DNA of 64,000 bases from Bursaphelenchus xylophilus (taxonomy: Eukaryota; Nematoda; Chromadorea; Rhabditida; Aphelenchoididae): positions 8,990,001-9,054,000 of the forward strand of contig CAJFCV020000002.1 in NCBI GenBank assembly GCA_904066235.2, in the 5' to 3' direction. The notes below the pieces were generated by a model that ran no database searches, had not been told where the DNA came from, and saw nothing but the letters and a program-made list of their open reading frames with translations. The position numbers were made by a program, and so were the translations under genes. This document shows positions 12,891 to 23,945 of the stretch, piece by piece. Positions within the stretch are counted from its first letter, which is position 1. Each line of letters starts with the position of its first letter.

Positions 12891-13229
12891 CAGGGTGTTT
12901 CAAGAAATTCCCCGGAAAGTAATCGTCGATTTTACGAGCAGCTGCCCCCTACCTTCACTAAACGCTTGATAAACACAAAAATCAGCAAAAAATCCTCATT
13001 TCAACCATCAGAAACCATAAAAAAGCGTTTAAGATGGGTGTGAGGACCAAAAAAGTGCCCAAAAGTCTCCGCCGAATACACGGCTTTCCGCGTTGGGGGA
13101 GAAAATGATTTTCATAATCAAAAAACCGCCCATGTTCTTCTTTACTATGCAAAAGAATTTTTTTGGATATCTTGACTGAGCGCCGAGAAATCGACGATTA
13201 CTTTCCGGGGAATTTCTTGAAACACCCTG
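12891..13229. mobile_element. TA-flanked MITE with CAGGGTG ends
   Basis: About 339 bp with terminal inverted repeats of at least 40 bp: CAGGGTGTTTCAAGAAATTC at the left and its exact complement at the right, each next to TA. The ends resemble those of the Tc1/mariner element at 11255, which suggests related mobilisation. No transposase is encoded. Confidence 0.85.
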
Positions 13230-13302
13230 TATAAAATTGTATCTTGGGTAGCAAAAGCGAAAGCTGTACAAGTTTTTTACTATATCCAGGTAGGAATCGG
13301 AA

Positions 13303-13560
13303 CTGGGACGATTGGGGAAAAATATGATTGGGGAAACAAAAAAGTTTTATTTTTCTTCGATGCAGGTGTCGAAATTAGGATAATCGACGGTGCTGATTTC
13401 GAAAATGACATTCATTTTTTTTGATCATTACTTTTTTCCTTAAGTAGTACTGTAAAGTCGCCATTTTCTTGAATTTCTTTCATGAATACGGGGGTTTTCG
13501 ATGGCGCTGCTTTGAAATCAGAAAAAATGAATAAGATTTTCATAATCAGCAAGGTCGAGA
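13303..13560. mobile_element. Foldback element, family C (half copy)
   Basis: Starts GGAACTGGGACGATTGGGG and follows the left arm of the element at 9984 through GGATAATCGACGGTGCTG and CCTTAAGTAGTACTG. No matching right arm follows, so the element is truncated. Confidence 0.65.
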
Positions 13561-14000
13561 TCCCCCAAACAATTTTTATTTTCAACTTCATTTGATGTAG
13601 TATATATTGTATATGGCTAGATGAAACGCCATTGCCAATTTTACTACCTCAGACGCCGTCAAATGTAATATTTTTTTGAATTTCGATGCGATGACGCTAT
13701 TTTCTGTGCACGAATCACATCTAAATTGTTGGGATTGCGTGCCAATCCATTATTTTTTACGACCTATGGCCTTTTATTTTATACGAGTTTCTGAAAAAAA
13801 TTATTGTCCGGCACGTATGTAAATGACGCCAAAGAGATAATGAGCTTGTGAGATTGGGAAGGTTTGAGGTAAGGAAAGCAAACAATTATGTATGCATGTT
13901 GTACTAGAGAGTAAAAGATCAATTTGCGCGAGTATTTGGGATTTTTGCAGTTTCGTTGCGTCGTTTCTACAAGCAGTTTTGTGATGAAGATATAAGCTAA

Positions 14001-14442
14001 CAAGGGAAGTACCCCAAGTGCGACTCCCAGATTTCCTTTAAATTTTGCACACACGTCGGGCATGTACTACATATCAATTACTGAAAGTTTTAGCTCGCGC
14101 TTTGCAAGCGCCACCCAGATATTGAACCATCTTTGACGCCGAGAGAGTACACAAAACGCGGAAAGCGGTCATAGAGAAAAGTGTTTTTTTGGCTATAACT
14201 TTGCCAGTTTCTTGCGGAAAACATTGATTTTTTGTATAAACATTACCCTTTATGGTAGAAATAGGTAAGAAACCGAAATTCGGCAAAAAGTCTTAAAATT
14301 TCGCGAGTTTTCGATCTAAAAATCTTGATTTTTTTCTGCAGAGCGCAAGCTAGGATTCTCGCATATATTCTAGAAAAAAACATTCTAAATTTTTGCCAAA
14401 TTTTATCAAAATCTGAGCGTCGCACTTGAATTACTTCCCCTG
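14001..14442. mobile_element. Foldback MITE, family A (copy 4)
   Basis: Starts CAAGGGAAGTACCCC and ends TTACTTCCCCTG, with TAA on each side (13998-14000 and 14443-14445). The interior is as in the other family A copies. Confidence 0.85.
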
Positions 14443-14655
14443 TAAGTTTTAGCGGTTTCGGCCTGAAAATAATGTTTCAAAACTTTGAGAAGGCATGGAG
14501 AGGTCAATTCAAAATATATATTTTTGAAATTCAGTCGGTTGAAAATGGCGGGTCTCAGCTTCAGAAACACCTAAATTTCAGAAAATTCGGCGGAGTCTCC
14601 GCCGAGAAATTCAAAGAAACAACTTGTCAGTTTCGAGTGGCCCACCCTGTAGTTC
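14443..14655. repeat. Repeat D, copy 2
   Basis: Second copy of the sequence at 8165-8405, from TTTTAGCGGTTTCGG to GTGGCCCACCCTGTAG. The right end CACCCTGTA is the inverted CAGGGTG terminus of the TA-flanked family, so repeat D may be part of such an element. Confidence 0.6.
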
Positions 14656-14719
14656 ATGGCGGACGTGTGTTCAAAATTTAAAGAAAATCGGAGCGTCGCG
14701 CATGGGGTACTTCCCTTGT
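14656..14719. mobile_element. Right-end fragment of a family A MITE
   Basis: Only the terminal part survives: GTGTTCAAAATTTAAAG, then TCGCGCATGGGGTACTTCCC, followed by TAA. It lies immediately beyond repeat D, so it is probably the end of a second, disrupted copy. Confidence 0.6.
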
Positions 14720-16821
14720 AAATTGAACTTGCAGAAGCATGTGTAGAATACACATGCTTCTGATTCAGACGCAAAAAAACTCATCCTTTCCAAGTATCCA
14801 TAACAGGCCTGTTCGTGGATCATCTCCTTCTTCAAACTGTTTCCTTTTCCTCATATTCCCTTTCTACGTTCATTAGCAGCCCTTTACCTTTACTTTTTCC
14901 ATAAAAAACTTTATTGAATATTCAACATTACACCATTTCCCTTTTCGCAGTAACTCTTTTCTCCATTCTCTACGCTCAATAATAAAGTGCTGGTTGGGAG
15001 TGTGTGCCCGGGCTTGGTATTTTATAATTACCGGTTTGTTGTTTACTAACGGGCAATTTGGCCCCGGGACTGGTCTGGAATAATGGGTGGAGAAAGAAGG
15101 GGGATTCTTGGGCTAACCGATAGATTTAATGAAGTTTCTTTTTCTGCCTCTGTCGGCCTTTAAATGACTACATATAATGAAAAAGAGAAGGGCTGTCAAG
15201 CCGAAGGTTAGTGAGGCATAGGCTCGCAAAGGGAAGGCGGTAAGAATTGTAGGTGAGGAGACAATGTGGCTGCGGAGGCTATAGTGCCTTTATAGGTTAG
15301 TGTTCGTAGATCGTGGCAAAGTTTTGTGGGGAACTTGCGATAAATTTTGATGGTAGCTGAACATGTGCATAGCAATTTCCCAAACAAAAAACATGTTTAT
15401 AACTCATCATTTTAAAACCCTCACAAATTGTCAGAGTTCAATTTCATCCGGCAGTAAACCTCTATATAAGAGTTCTTTACGAATAAATTATTTGGTTCCA
15501 TATGACTTGTTATAATATTAGTCTGTCTGTTAAGTCGCTAGAATGATTTCGGTGACATGCACTGTTCGAAAACAAAATTTCACCTTGCACTGTGCAAATT
15601 GTTACTTTTTGCACCGTGAAATAAGCTTTTTTTGTGTCGTCGGTTTGACATGTTTTGCACAGTGCATGTTCCCGAAATTACCCCATCAAATTTGCCGAAT
15701 GACTATACCATGATTACTGCATATATTTTTAAGACATGTACAAGATTTTTCGGTGCTACGAAGCTCCGTTTTTCGGTGCTAAAGAAACGACCATACTTTT
15801 ACCACCCTTTTGGAGAAGCCATGTCAGTCTTCAAGGTCTGAAATTGACAGAACTATATTCACTATCGAAATGAAAGAATTTTCTGGACGTCGCTTTTTTA
15901 GACGTTACCGCTCCCGGCAAGAACTCCGGCATTTACGCCGATTTTGATTTCCGCATCCTTTTTTCTCCACACGCAAAGTTTTTGAACGCTCAACGAAAGG
16001 TTTGCACGGTCTAAAATCTCCGTTTTACAATTGCAAAACCAAAAACGTTTTCAACTTTACAATTGGTTTCATTAACTGACATTACAGACAATACTTTACA
16101 AACTTTTGCTATACGGCTACATTTTCCTTTTGTCTACAGATGTTTGGGTACGTTTTACTTTAAACTGTCTGCATTGTTCTTCGCAAAAGTCATCGTAAAT
16201 TTTGTAGAAAGTCGTTTGAAATGCCTTTCTTTCGTTGCCGTTTTTGTTTTTGCATATACCATGTTGTGAGAAAATGTACAAAAAAATTGTAAATTGGTAG
16301 AAGCGATTGTATATTATATTGTAGACAATTGCCCTAACAAGGCGGAACATGGTGTTATTTAGATTGAGTGATGTCTAGTGTTAATGGCGGAGAATGGTTG
16401 GCTATATTTTATGATTACTAGGGCTTATAGTGCTAGTTTTTGAAATACTACAGAATTGCGAAAAAAGTACAGGGTTCTATGACCACATACATATTCCTTG
16501 TTATGTATATACGGACATGTTGAGCTCCTAATTTCTTCCTGCCACGCTACATTTCTTGGACTCTTGTTTACATCATTTGACGAAATCACCTGAACTTTCC
16601 ACAAGTCCTAATGTCATATTGCCTGCGAAAATTACGCTTTTGCCGAGCCGTGTTTTCTCTCGGTTACATGTTTTTGACAGCAGCCAGAATGGTGGAGTTA
16701 TTCCGTCTTGAATTTGTAGAGAGTAGCTTTGTTTTTTGTAGCAAGCGGAGAGTTTAGGGTTGAAGTTGAAGGGCTTGCCACAGTTTAGGGTTTTAGAATG
16801 CTATATATTGCTAATATAATA
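14720..16821. other. Intergenic region with a small GCACAGTGC cluster
   Basis: No gene recognised. At about 15556-15668 there are copies of the palindromic word GCACTGTGC / GCACAGTGC and near matches, the same motif that is clustered at 51270-51682. The rest is AT-rich with no supported feature. Confidence 0.45.
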
Positions 16822-17067
16822 CAGGGTGTACCAATTTCATGGCCCGATTTTAATTGGCTATAACTTCGTTGATTTTGGGCCAAATTTTAAAATTCTTTTT
16901 TTTTTCTAAAGCCTCAGACATCCCCATTTTGTTTAATACAAATATGATGTACAAAGGTAAGTTGAACATATTCAGGATTCAGGGAAAAAAAAAGAATTTT
17001 AAAATTTGGCCCAAAATCAAAGAAGTTATAGCCAATTAAAATCGGGCCACGAAATTGGTACAGTCTG
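16822..17067. mobile_element. TA-flanked MITE with CAGGGTG left end
   Basis: A palindromic element: CAGGGTGTACCAATTTCATG followed by GGCCCGATTTTAATTGGC, mirrored at the right through GCCAATTAAAATCGGGCC and CGAAATTGGTAC. The right tip has decayed from CACCCTG to CAGTCTG. The interior word GGCCCGATTT..AATTG.CTATAACTTC is shared with the MITE at 59216. Confidence 0.8.
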
Positions 17068-18171
17068 AAATATATCTTGTCAAATTTTATATAAATCATA
17101 GCGATGCGTCCAAAAAAATTATTGGTAATTGCCCTAAATCACTCTTGGCCGCGATTGCAACAGGCTTCAAGTTCATTGGCTATGAGTGTCAACTTCACTT
17201 ATACATAATTAATTGTAAATTCAATTCCAATTCTGAGATACATTTCATTTTTTTGGTTGGTTGACTACGTCTTTGCTTAGAAAGCCACAAATTTTTCGGA
17301 CAAATTTTGTTTGTACAATTTGTTTTCTGTTACATTTTTGACGTCTAGAAAAAATATATGTCGGGGTTTAAACTAGAGTCAAGTTCCGCATGAACTTTCA
17401 GGTTTAGATTCTAGAAGTTTGAGTTTTGAAGGTTCGATTGTAATCTTTTGCGTTCTTCCATACTGAAGGACCTTTGCATGTCTCCGTGATGTATATCGGC
17501 TGCCGTAAAGTCTATATTTACCCTCAAAGTTGCGCAGGTTCTATTTTAGGGTATTTAAATGACTGTCATGTTGTTGATACAATGTGCTTTTTATACAAGC
17601 TAACAGAGATCATTTTGCTGACTTTTATATACATACAGTCAGGCCTATGTCATAGAATGCAAATTACCTTAGGATAAATTTGTTATAGAGGGGTTTTGTT
17701 GAACGGAACCTCATTTTGGTTTACAAAATGGACTGTTGGGGCTTCCGAATTTTTCTTTTTAATATGGACGTGCTCAATTGTTTGAACTTTTTTTGTACAT
17801 TCACACTATATGTATTATCTTGAGGTTTACATATTTTGACTAATTTTTGATATCTCATGTGTAATATGTATGCATGATGATGACACTTGATTATTTTTTT
17901 CGCCGTGAGATTGCCTAGGAAACGCCTTTTACCCTAGTTAAGATTTTCTATTTGCTCTGTTTTCAGACATTTATATAAAGCCCCTTCAACGCATATTACT
18001 GAACGGACAGGACACAATGTCGCTATAGGACTAATCTAAAAAATTAATAAGCTACACAAAAAAAACTGAAGCCTGATACAACAACAGGCTCCAATCAATA
18101 CTCAATTGCCTCATTTTTTTCTAAAATACGGTAGCAAAAAGTCTCTTGGCTTCCTCAACGCACAGTACAAA
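17068..18171. other. Upstream region of the globin gene
   Basis: AT-rich with no exon recognised. The 66 bases before the chosen globin start are open in the same frame, giving a possible longer N terminus from 18106. Confidence 0.45.
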
Positions 18172-19881
18172 ATGGGCGCGTCCTTGTGCAAACCCCGGCC
18201 GAAGAAAAGGATAACGACCTCGAGTTGGATCGCCAGCGAAAATGAGAATCCATTCGAGACGAATTTCACGAAAAAGGAGCGTGTTTGTTTGAGGGAAACA
18301 TATCAACGGCTAAATGACGCGAAAGAAATTGTTGGGCTAATATTTGTGGATTTGATTATGGATCAAGTGCCGGAGATGAAGAAAGTAAGTTCAATTTACT
18401 CGCAGGAAAAATTGGTAAGGTGTTTGTTGTAGACAAACATTGTAAATTTTTCAACCGCGCTTTGTAGAGACAGCTGAGACTTCTAGTTTGCTTTGCAATC
18501 AAAAATTCAAAAAATTTATGGCCCGAACGTTTTTTGATCCATTTTACACAAGAACCTCTGAGAAACAACACCTGTCTATAACAAAAGATTTCTGAGGCCT
18601 AAACAGTCAACTTGACTACAAAATAACCCTTCCATAATACGCAGCCCTCCTATAACGAACGATTTTTTTTGTTCCAAAAGATCCGTTCTACACAGGTCTG
18701 ACCACACTTATTTGTTTTTCCTACAAAGATCGTTGAATATCAAAGCAACACCTCTGGCAAGATAAAAAGATTATGTTCACAAAATCTTACGGAAGTCTGA
18801 CCTATTATTTTTAGTAAATCACCTTTTTTACCTTCTCTTTTCCAGGTCTTTGGCGCTGACCGAGTTCCAAAAGTCAACATGATCAAGATGCCCAAACTTG
18901 GAGGCCACGTTGCTCGGATGACCGATTTTCTCGAGCAAATGACTTCAATGTTAGGATTCACGGAGAATATTATTGGAGCATGGCAATTGGCCCGAAAAAC
19001 TGGACGATTACATACAAAAGTCCCGTTTTTGATGCAAAATCAAGATCAAATGGGAAACAATTATTTTCAAATAATTTGCGACGCATTTGTCAACGAATTT
19101 ATCCCTTATCTGACAGGGGACAAGGTGAGAATTCGGTTTTGAAATTTTTTGAATTTAGAAAAAAATAAAATTTTTCATTTGAAGAGTTGAAAAAAAGAAG
19201 ATTAAACCAAAAATTATTGTCGTAAATTTCAGCCCGATCCAACAAATAATGAACCAGAAGACAAGAAAAAAGTCCGATTTGCCCAGAGTTATACGCCTCA
19301 ACAGGTCCAAGAAGTTTGGAAACGATTTTTCATAGTCGTAACTGGCCAATTAACCGAAGCCTTCGAAATTGAGCGGCAAAAAGGGCTAAATGCTGATAAT
19401 CAAAAGACCTTGGCACCTCATCAACATGTGGAAGCGGCTGAACATAAAAGGAAACAGCTGGCGAGTGTAAGTTAAATTTTTTGGATTTTTCAAAATATCG
19501 AAAAAAATTCCGGCTTTCGAAATTTTTACCAAAAAAAGCTAATTCTTGAGTATTTTTCGAATTTACCTTTCCCGTTTTTATTCTCTGTTATCTACAAAAT
19601 TAGAACTGTATTTCCAAAGCCAGTTCCTAAAAACTCGAGAGCGTGCCATGATAGCTCAGTTGGGAGAACGTTAGACTGAAGATCTAAAGGTCGCCGGTTC
19701 GATCCCGGCTCGTGGCATTCTTTTTTTGTTTTATCCCATATATCGAAATCAATAACTTCAACTCTTTTTTCCATTTTTTACAATTTTATTCACCGATTTT
19801 TTGCAGGAAAAACAAAGCGAACAAGAGAACACGCATCCAAATGAACGAGGGACCGAGGAAATGTTTGAAGATCCTTTCTAA
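18172..19881 (+). CDS. Globin with predicted N-terminal myristoylation
   Basis: Heme-binding globin of about 266 residues, resembling the diverse nematode GLB family. Exons 18172-18384, 18846-19124, 19233-19466 and 19807-19881 (stop TAA 19879-19881) join in phase 0 throughout. The globin fold begins near FTKKERVCLRETYQRL. His92 in KLGGHVARM is a good candidate for distal E7, and His127 in RKTGRLHTKV for the proximal F8 iron ligand. The start at 18172 is chosen because MGASLCKPRPKK fits an N-myristoylation signal, with a nearby Cys for palmitoylation and a basic patch; a start 22 codons upstream would abolish this. Known membrane-attached nematode globins such as C. elegans GLB-26 use the same strategy, which suggests redox or signalling work at a membrane; that function is inferred. 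The C-terminal extension is polar and acidic. A tRNA-Phe gene lies in the last intron, and a foldback element is inserted 71 bp after the stop. Confidence 0.85.
19645..19717 (+). tRNA. tRNA-Phe (GAA)
   Basis: A 73-nt cloverleaf. Acceptor GCCATGA pairs with TCGTGGC, leaving discriminator A at 19717. The D arm includes TAGCTCAGTTGGGAGA, the anticodon stem is TTAGA/TCTAA and the anticodon GAA is at 19678-19680. The T arm holds the B box GGTTCGATCCC. It lies in the sense orientation inside the last globin intron (19467-19806) and is followed by a T run suitable for Pol III termination. Confidence 0.96.
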
Positions 19882-19952
19882 TCTACTCCTGTTGCGAAAA
19901 TTCTACAAGTTGCAAGTCGTAAAGCCAATACCACGTTACAAAATGGTCTCAA

Positions 19953-20631
19953 GCGCGTCCCGACATTTCGGGTCAGGGACAACTCGGGTCGCGACAACTC
20001 GGGTCAACGACAACTCGGGTCAACGACATTTCGGGTCAACGATGCCGTTTAATATTTTCGCTTCGGGACGTGGGAAAAGGATTTTTTTGTTCTGAATGTT
20101 ACAATTTTATTTTTCATAAGGTACGAATGTTATTTCTTTAATTTTTTAGATAAATATTTATTTTAGGGGTAATTGAGGTTTATTTTAAATTTTTTTTGGG
20201 AAAATGGTGTTTATAAGCGACGAGCAAATAAAAAAATCGTTATGTGCATACTTACGACTATCTTCTTACGCCACTCTCTGGCACTGTCTGCGTTTAAATC
20301 CCGTGCTTCCAGTTAAAAACATAGACAATGGATACGATTTTCTTATTTGCTCGTCGCTTATACACTATTTCCCTAAAAAATTAAAAAAATAAACCTCAAT
20401 TCTCCAAAAAAATTCTTTTTCCCCAGTCCCGAAGCGAAAACATTTCAAAAATTTGTTCAAACTCTCAAAAAAATTCTTTTTTCCAAGTTCCGAAGCGAAA
20501 ACATTTCAAAAATTTTTCAAATTCACCAAAAAGTTCTTTTTTCCCAGTCCCGAAGCGAAAATATTAAACGGCATCGTTGACCCGAAATGTCGTTGACCCG
20601 AGTTGTCCCTGACCCGAAATGTCGTAGCGCC
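19953..20631. mobile_element. Foldback element, family F (copy 1)
   Basis: A 679-bp element with inverted ends (CGCGTCCCGACATTTCGGG left; complement GGCGCTACGACATTTCGGG right). It is flanked by a perfect 8-bp duplication GTCTCAAG at 19945-19952 and 20632-20639. The subterminal parts are tandem units of the type TCGGGTCAACGACAAC. The interior includes an inverted pair around GCGACGAGCAAATAA. It lies just downstream of the globin stop, perhaps in its 3' UTR. Confidence 0.85.
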
Positions 20632-21326
20632 GTCTCAAGTGCCTTCAAATCGCTTCGAAAAACTTTTACTTTTTTGTTTGAAAATTTTGTCTTTGATCTC
20701 AATTTGCAATTTAGCATATTGTGTGTAATATAATGTCAATGTAATAGGGAATTCACAAGCTAATTGTCATAATAATAATAATAATAAATCTTGCTTTTAC
20801 TTTCTGTGGATGTTGTATGGTTAAAAATTGGAGAGTACTTTTTAAGAATTTTTGATCGAAAATGGGCAGTCTGAAGTCATTGCAAGCCTGAATCAGAAAA
20901 TGACGCAATATGGAAATTAGCGACAAAAATGCAAAATAATGTCTTCTCGTCCATAAAATGGCTGATCAATAGCTGGGAACGAGAGAGAAAACTGTCTCGC
21001 CTTGCCATTAAAATCCATTACGTTCACCGCCATTAAACATACGCAAACAAGGCGAGCGATAGCTTTGGAGTTCGCCCATCTTTTCTAAGAGGTTGCATCT
21101 AGTGGGCATATCTTTTTATTTTTAGCAAATTTTATGAAGATCATGGTCTTCACGTCATTATCTTCATCTTTATTGTCATCATGTTAAAATTATTTAAATG
21201 CAATTTTAAAAGTATTTTGATTTTTTTTGATCTGTGGTTTTTATGGCGCAATTTCTGCGCCATATTCCATGCATATAATACATATAATATAATAATATAT
21301 ATTACGGTAATTACACTGCAACATGT
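20632..21326. other. Intergenic region with a TAA microsatellite
   Basis: Contains an (ATA)n run at about 20769-20787. Nothing else recognised. Confidence 0.5.
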
Positions 21327-21510
21327 GATATAGTCGTATATATTGGAGAAATGTTTTTATATATTCATATTTACGTATATAGCTTTAATATAGTCATATA
21401 TATTAGAGAAATGTTTTTATATATTCATGTTTGCGTATATAGCTTTATGTATATAATATAATAATAGTAAACACTGAAATGTATATAATATAATAATAGT
21501 AAACACTGAA
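21327..21510. repeat. Two AT-rich tandem duplications
   Basis: A unit of about 61 bp starting ATATAGTCGTATATATT is repeated at 21327 and 21388. It is followed by two copies of a 31-32-bp unit, TGTATATAATATAATAATAG and onward, at 21448 and 21480. No coding potential. Confidence 0.8.
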
Positions 21511-22007
21511 TCCCACTGGGTCTGATTGTTTCTTAATGTATGATATAATGCTTAATGCTACCTCATCACCTCTTATAATCCCCGGCTATGCATCAAGAAA
21601 AAACTTACTTCATCAAACCCAAAACCAGAGATTGCCACGGTCAAAGTTTCGGCTCCGGCTCCGGCTCTTAGCTCCCTCCCAGAACAGGAGCCCAGGCCAA
21701 ATTTGCAACTCCGGGTCAGGCTCTGGCTTCCGGTTTCCGTGCAAAATTTAAAAAGGTCTCCGGCTCCGAATCCCGGCTCCTGTGCAAAAAACTTTTTTTA
21801 AAATATTTTTCTAAAAATAAAAGTTATTAGTGCCAGAGATCATACAGCCACCGTTTTTGCAGCTAACAGGGGAAGTATTCCAAGTGCGACGCTCAGATTT
21901 TGATGAAACTTGGCGAAAACTTAGTTAGAACAATTTTTTCTAAGATATATGCGAGAATCCTAGCTCGTGCTTTGCAGAAACAACCGAGATTTTTAGATAG
22001 CGTAAGT

Positions 22008-22841
22008 GGCGCTACGACATTTCGGGTCAGGGACAACTCGGGTCGCGACAATTCGGGTCAACGACAACTCGGGTCAACGACACTTCGGGTCAACGACCCC
22101 CTAATTTCTGGAGAATTGAGGTTTATTTTTTTTATTTTTTAGGGAAATAGTGTATAAGCGACGAGCAAATAAGAAAATCGTATCCATTGTCTATGTTTTT
22201 AACTGGAAGCACGGGATTTAAACGCAGACAGTGCCAGAGAGTGGAGTAAGAAAATAGTCGTAATGATTGTATGCACATAACGATTTTTTATTTGCTCGTC
22301 GCTTATAAACACCATTTTCCCAAAAAAATTTTAAAATAAACCTCAATTACCCCTAAAATAACTATTTATCTAAAAAATTAAAGAAATAACATTCGTACCT
22401 TATGAAAAATAAAATTGTAACATTCAGAACAAAAAATCCTTTTCCCACGTCCCGAAGCGAAAACATTTCAAAAATTTGCTCAAACCCTCCAAAAAATTCT
22501 TTTTTCCAAGTCCCGAAGCGAAAACATTTCGAAAAATTTTCAAATTTACCAAAAAATTCTTTTTTCCAAGTCCCGAAGCGAAAACATTTCGAAAAATTTT
22601 CAAATTTACCAAAAAATTCTTTTTTCCAAGTCCCGAAGCGAAAACATTTCAAAATTTTCTCAAATTCACCGAAAAATTCTTTTTCCCCAGTCCCGAAGCG
22701 AAAATATTAAACGGCATGCATCGTTGACCCGAAATGTCGTTGACCCGAGGTGTCGTTGACCCGAAGTGTCGTTGACCCGAGTTCTCGTTGACCCGAATTG
22801 TCGCGACCCGAGTTGTCCCTGACCCGAAATGTCGGGACGCG
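22008..22841. mobile_element. Foldback element, family F (copy 2)
   Basis: 834 bp, ends GGCGCTACGACATTTCGGG and CCCGAAATGTCGGGACGCG. It is flanked by a perfect 8-bp duplication GCGTAAGT at 22000-22007 and 22842-22849. The middle part is in the opposite orientation relative to copy 1. It contains about four tandem copies of a 60-bp unit (TCCCGAAGCGAAAACATTTC) at 22441-22700. Confidence 0.87.
22441..22700. repeat. 60-bp tandem repeat inside the family F element
   Basis: Units contain TCCCGAAGCGAAAACATTTC, then an A/T stretch, then CCAAAAAATTCTTTTTTCCA. The period of 60 keeps frames open on both strands and so creates illusory repetitive proteins. Fewer units are present in copy 1 (about 20400-20560). 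Confidence 0.85.
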
Positions 22842-23351
22842 GCGTAAGTCGGCGAAAATTTAGGACTTTTTGCCGAATTTCGGCACGAAAAGTTTCGGTA
22901 AAATTCCTTTTTCTGGCCCCACGCTTCGCAGCTTGCGCCCGAACAATTCCGGTTGCAGGGAATATCAGGCTTAGGCTTAGCCTCAGGCTTAGGCTGTTTC
23001 CTGTTTCTATTCGCAGTCTGCAGGGAAACCAGGGCGCGAGCTGCGAAGCGCGCGGCCAGAAAAAGGAAATTTGTCCAAAGTTTCATGCCTATTTCAACCG
23101 TAAAGGATAATTTTTCCGCAAAAAAATCATTTTTTCCGCACAAAAATCCAAAGTTATTGCCAAAAAGCGTTTTCTCTCTGACCGCTCTCCGCGTTAGGCA
23201 TACTCTCTCCGCGGAAAAAAATGGTTCTTTATCTCGGTGGCGCTTGCAAAGCGCGAGCAAAAACTTTCAGGAATTGATATTGAGTTGATGCCCGACGTGT
23301 GTGCAAAATTTAAAGAAAATCTGAGCGTCGCACTTCTGGTACTTCCCCTAG

Positions 23352-23387
23352 GCGTACGACTTACAGGGGCCCCTGTAAGTCGTACGC
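23352..23387. repeat. Perfect 36-bp palindrome at a MITE end
   Basis: The half-site GCGTACGACTTACAGGGG is followed directly by its exact complement. It joins two copies of a family A tip (CAGGGG) plus the adjacent TAAGTCGTACGC flank head to head. Confidence 0.9.
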
Positions 23388-23649
23388 ATTACGTCCTCCG
23401 CAGTATTTTTCAGGCAATTTGGTTTAAAAAGATCATGAAATTTTTATTTTTCGGAACGCTGAGAAGCCTGGCTCCGGCTTTGGGCTCGGGAGCCGGAGCC
23501 GCTCAGAGCCGGAGCCGTGGCAATCTCTGCCCAGAATCATTTGGAAACCAATCATGGTCCACAATACTATCTTGCTGATTAACCCAAGTTTGAGGTCTAA
23601 TAAATAACATAAACAATAATCGCGGTGGTTCGCTTTGCAAAATCGAACC

Positions 23650-23945
23650 GCCGCCAGATACAGACGCGGAGACGATCAGGTTGCTCCCCAGATCGACGTG
23701 TTACTGGAAGAAGCCAATCAGTATATCGGGGATGTCGCATGAAGAATTCGTAAATCAAGCGACTTGAAAACCCTATCCCCTTAGAGCAGTTGATGGCCCT
23801 ACCAGAGATCGTCGAAGCGTGTGGCTGCGCTGCGTGCGGATGTGCCGTAATATGTTCGCAAGGATGCAACTTTTGGCGTCTCTATGCCAAACCAATTTCA
23901 GAACATAGGTACAGCATATGACATTGCCCCACCTGGAACGCAGTC
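23650..23945 (+). pseudogene. Envelope-like (phlebovirus Gc-type) retroelement fragment, copy 1
   Basis: A degraded copy of the segment at 24465-24665, with stops and indels. It preserves a Cys-rich block (codons for C.C..GC, then FWRLYAKPISE) and a following CPTWNA. This spacing resembles the start of the phlebovirus-type fusion glycoprotein domain found in env genes of nematode LTR retrotransposons. The assignment is from pattern memory only. Confidence 0.4.

Larger units (their letters stand above)
21867..23375. mobile_element. Family A MITE (copy 5), enlarged by a nested family F element
   Basis: Left end CAGGGGAAGTATTCC after TAA (21864-21866). The right end region is GGTACTTCCCC followed by an inverted junction ending CCCCTG before TAA (23376-23378). 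The family A interior resumes after the nested element (CGGCGAAAATTTAGG). The right end carries an extra inverted copy of tip and flank, reported separately. Confidence 0.78.
21626..23529. mobile_element. hAT-like MITE, family E, split by nested insertions
   Basis: The outer element has ends CAGAGATTGCCACGG and CCGTGGCAATCTCTG and the GGCTCCGGCTCC-rich arms seen in the copy at 56737. Its two halves, 21626-21866 and 23376-23529, are separated by a family A element. Flanks CCCAAAAC and CCCAGAAT may be a decayed 8-bp duplication. Confidence 0.75.

Noticed and set aside
22402..22710. Repetitive protein-like frames rich in FRFGTWKKEFFG or PSPEAKTFRKIF
   Set aside because: They are translations of 60-bp tandem units in a foldback element; the period divisible by three keeps both strands open.
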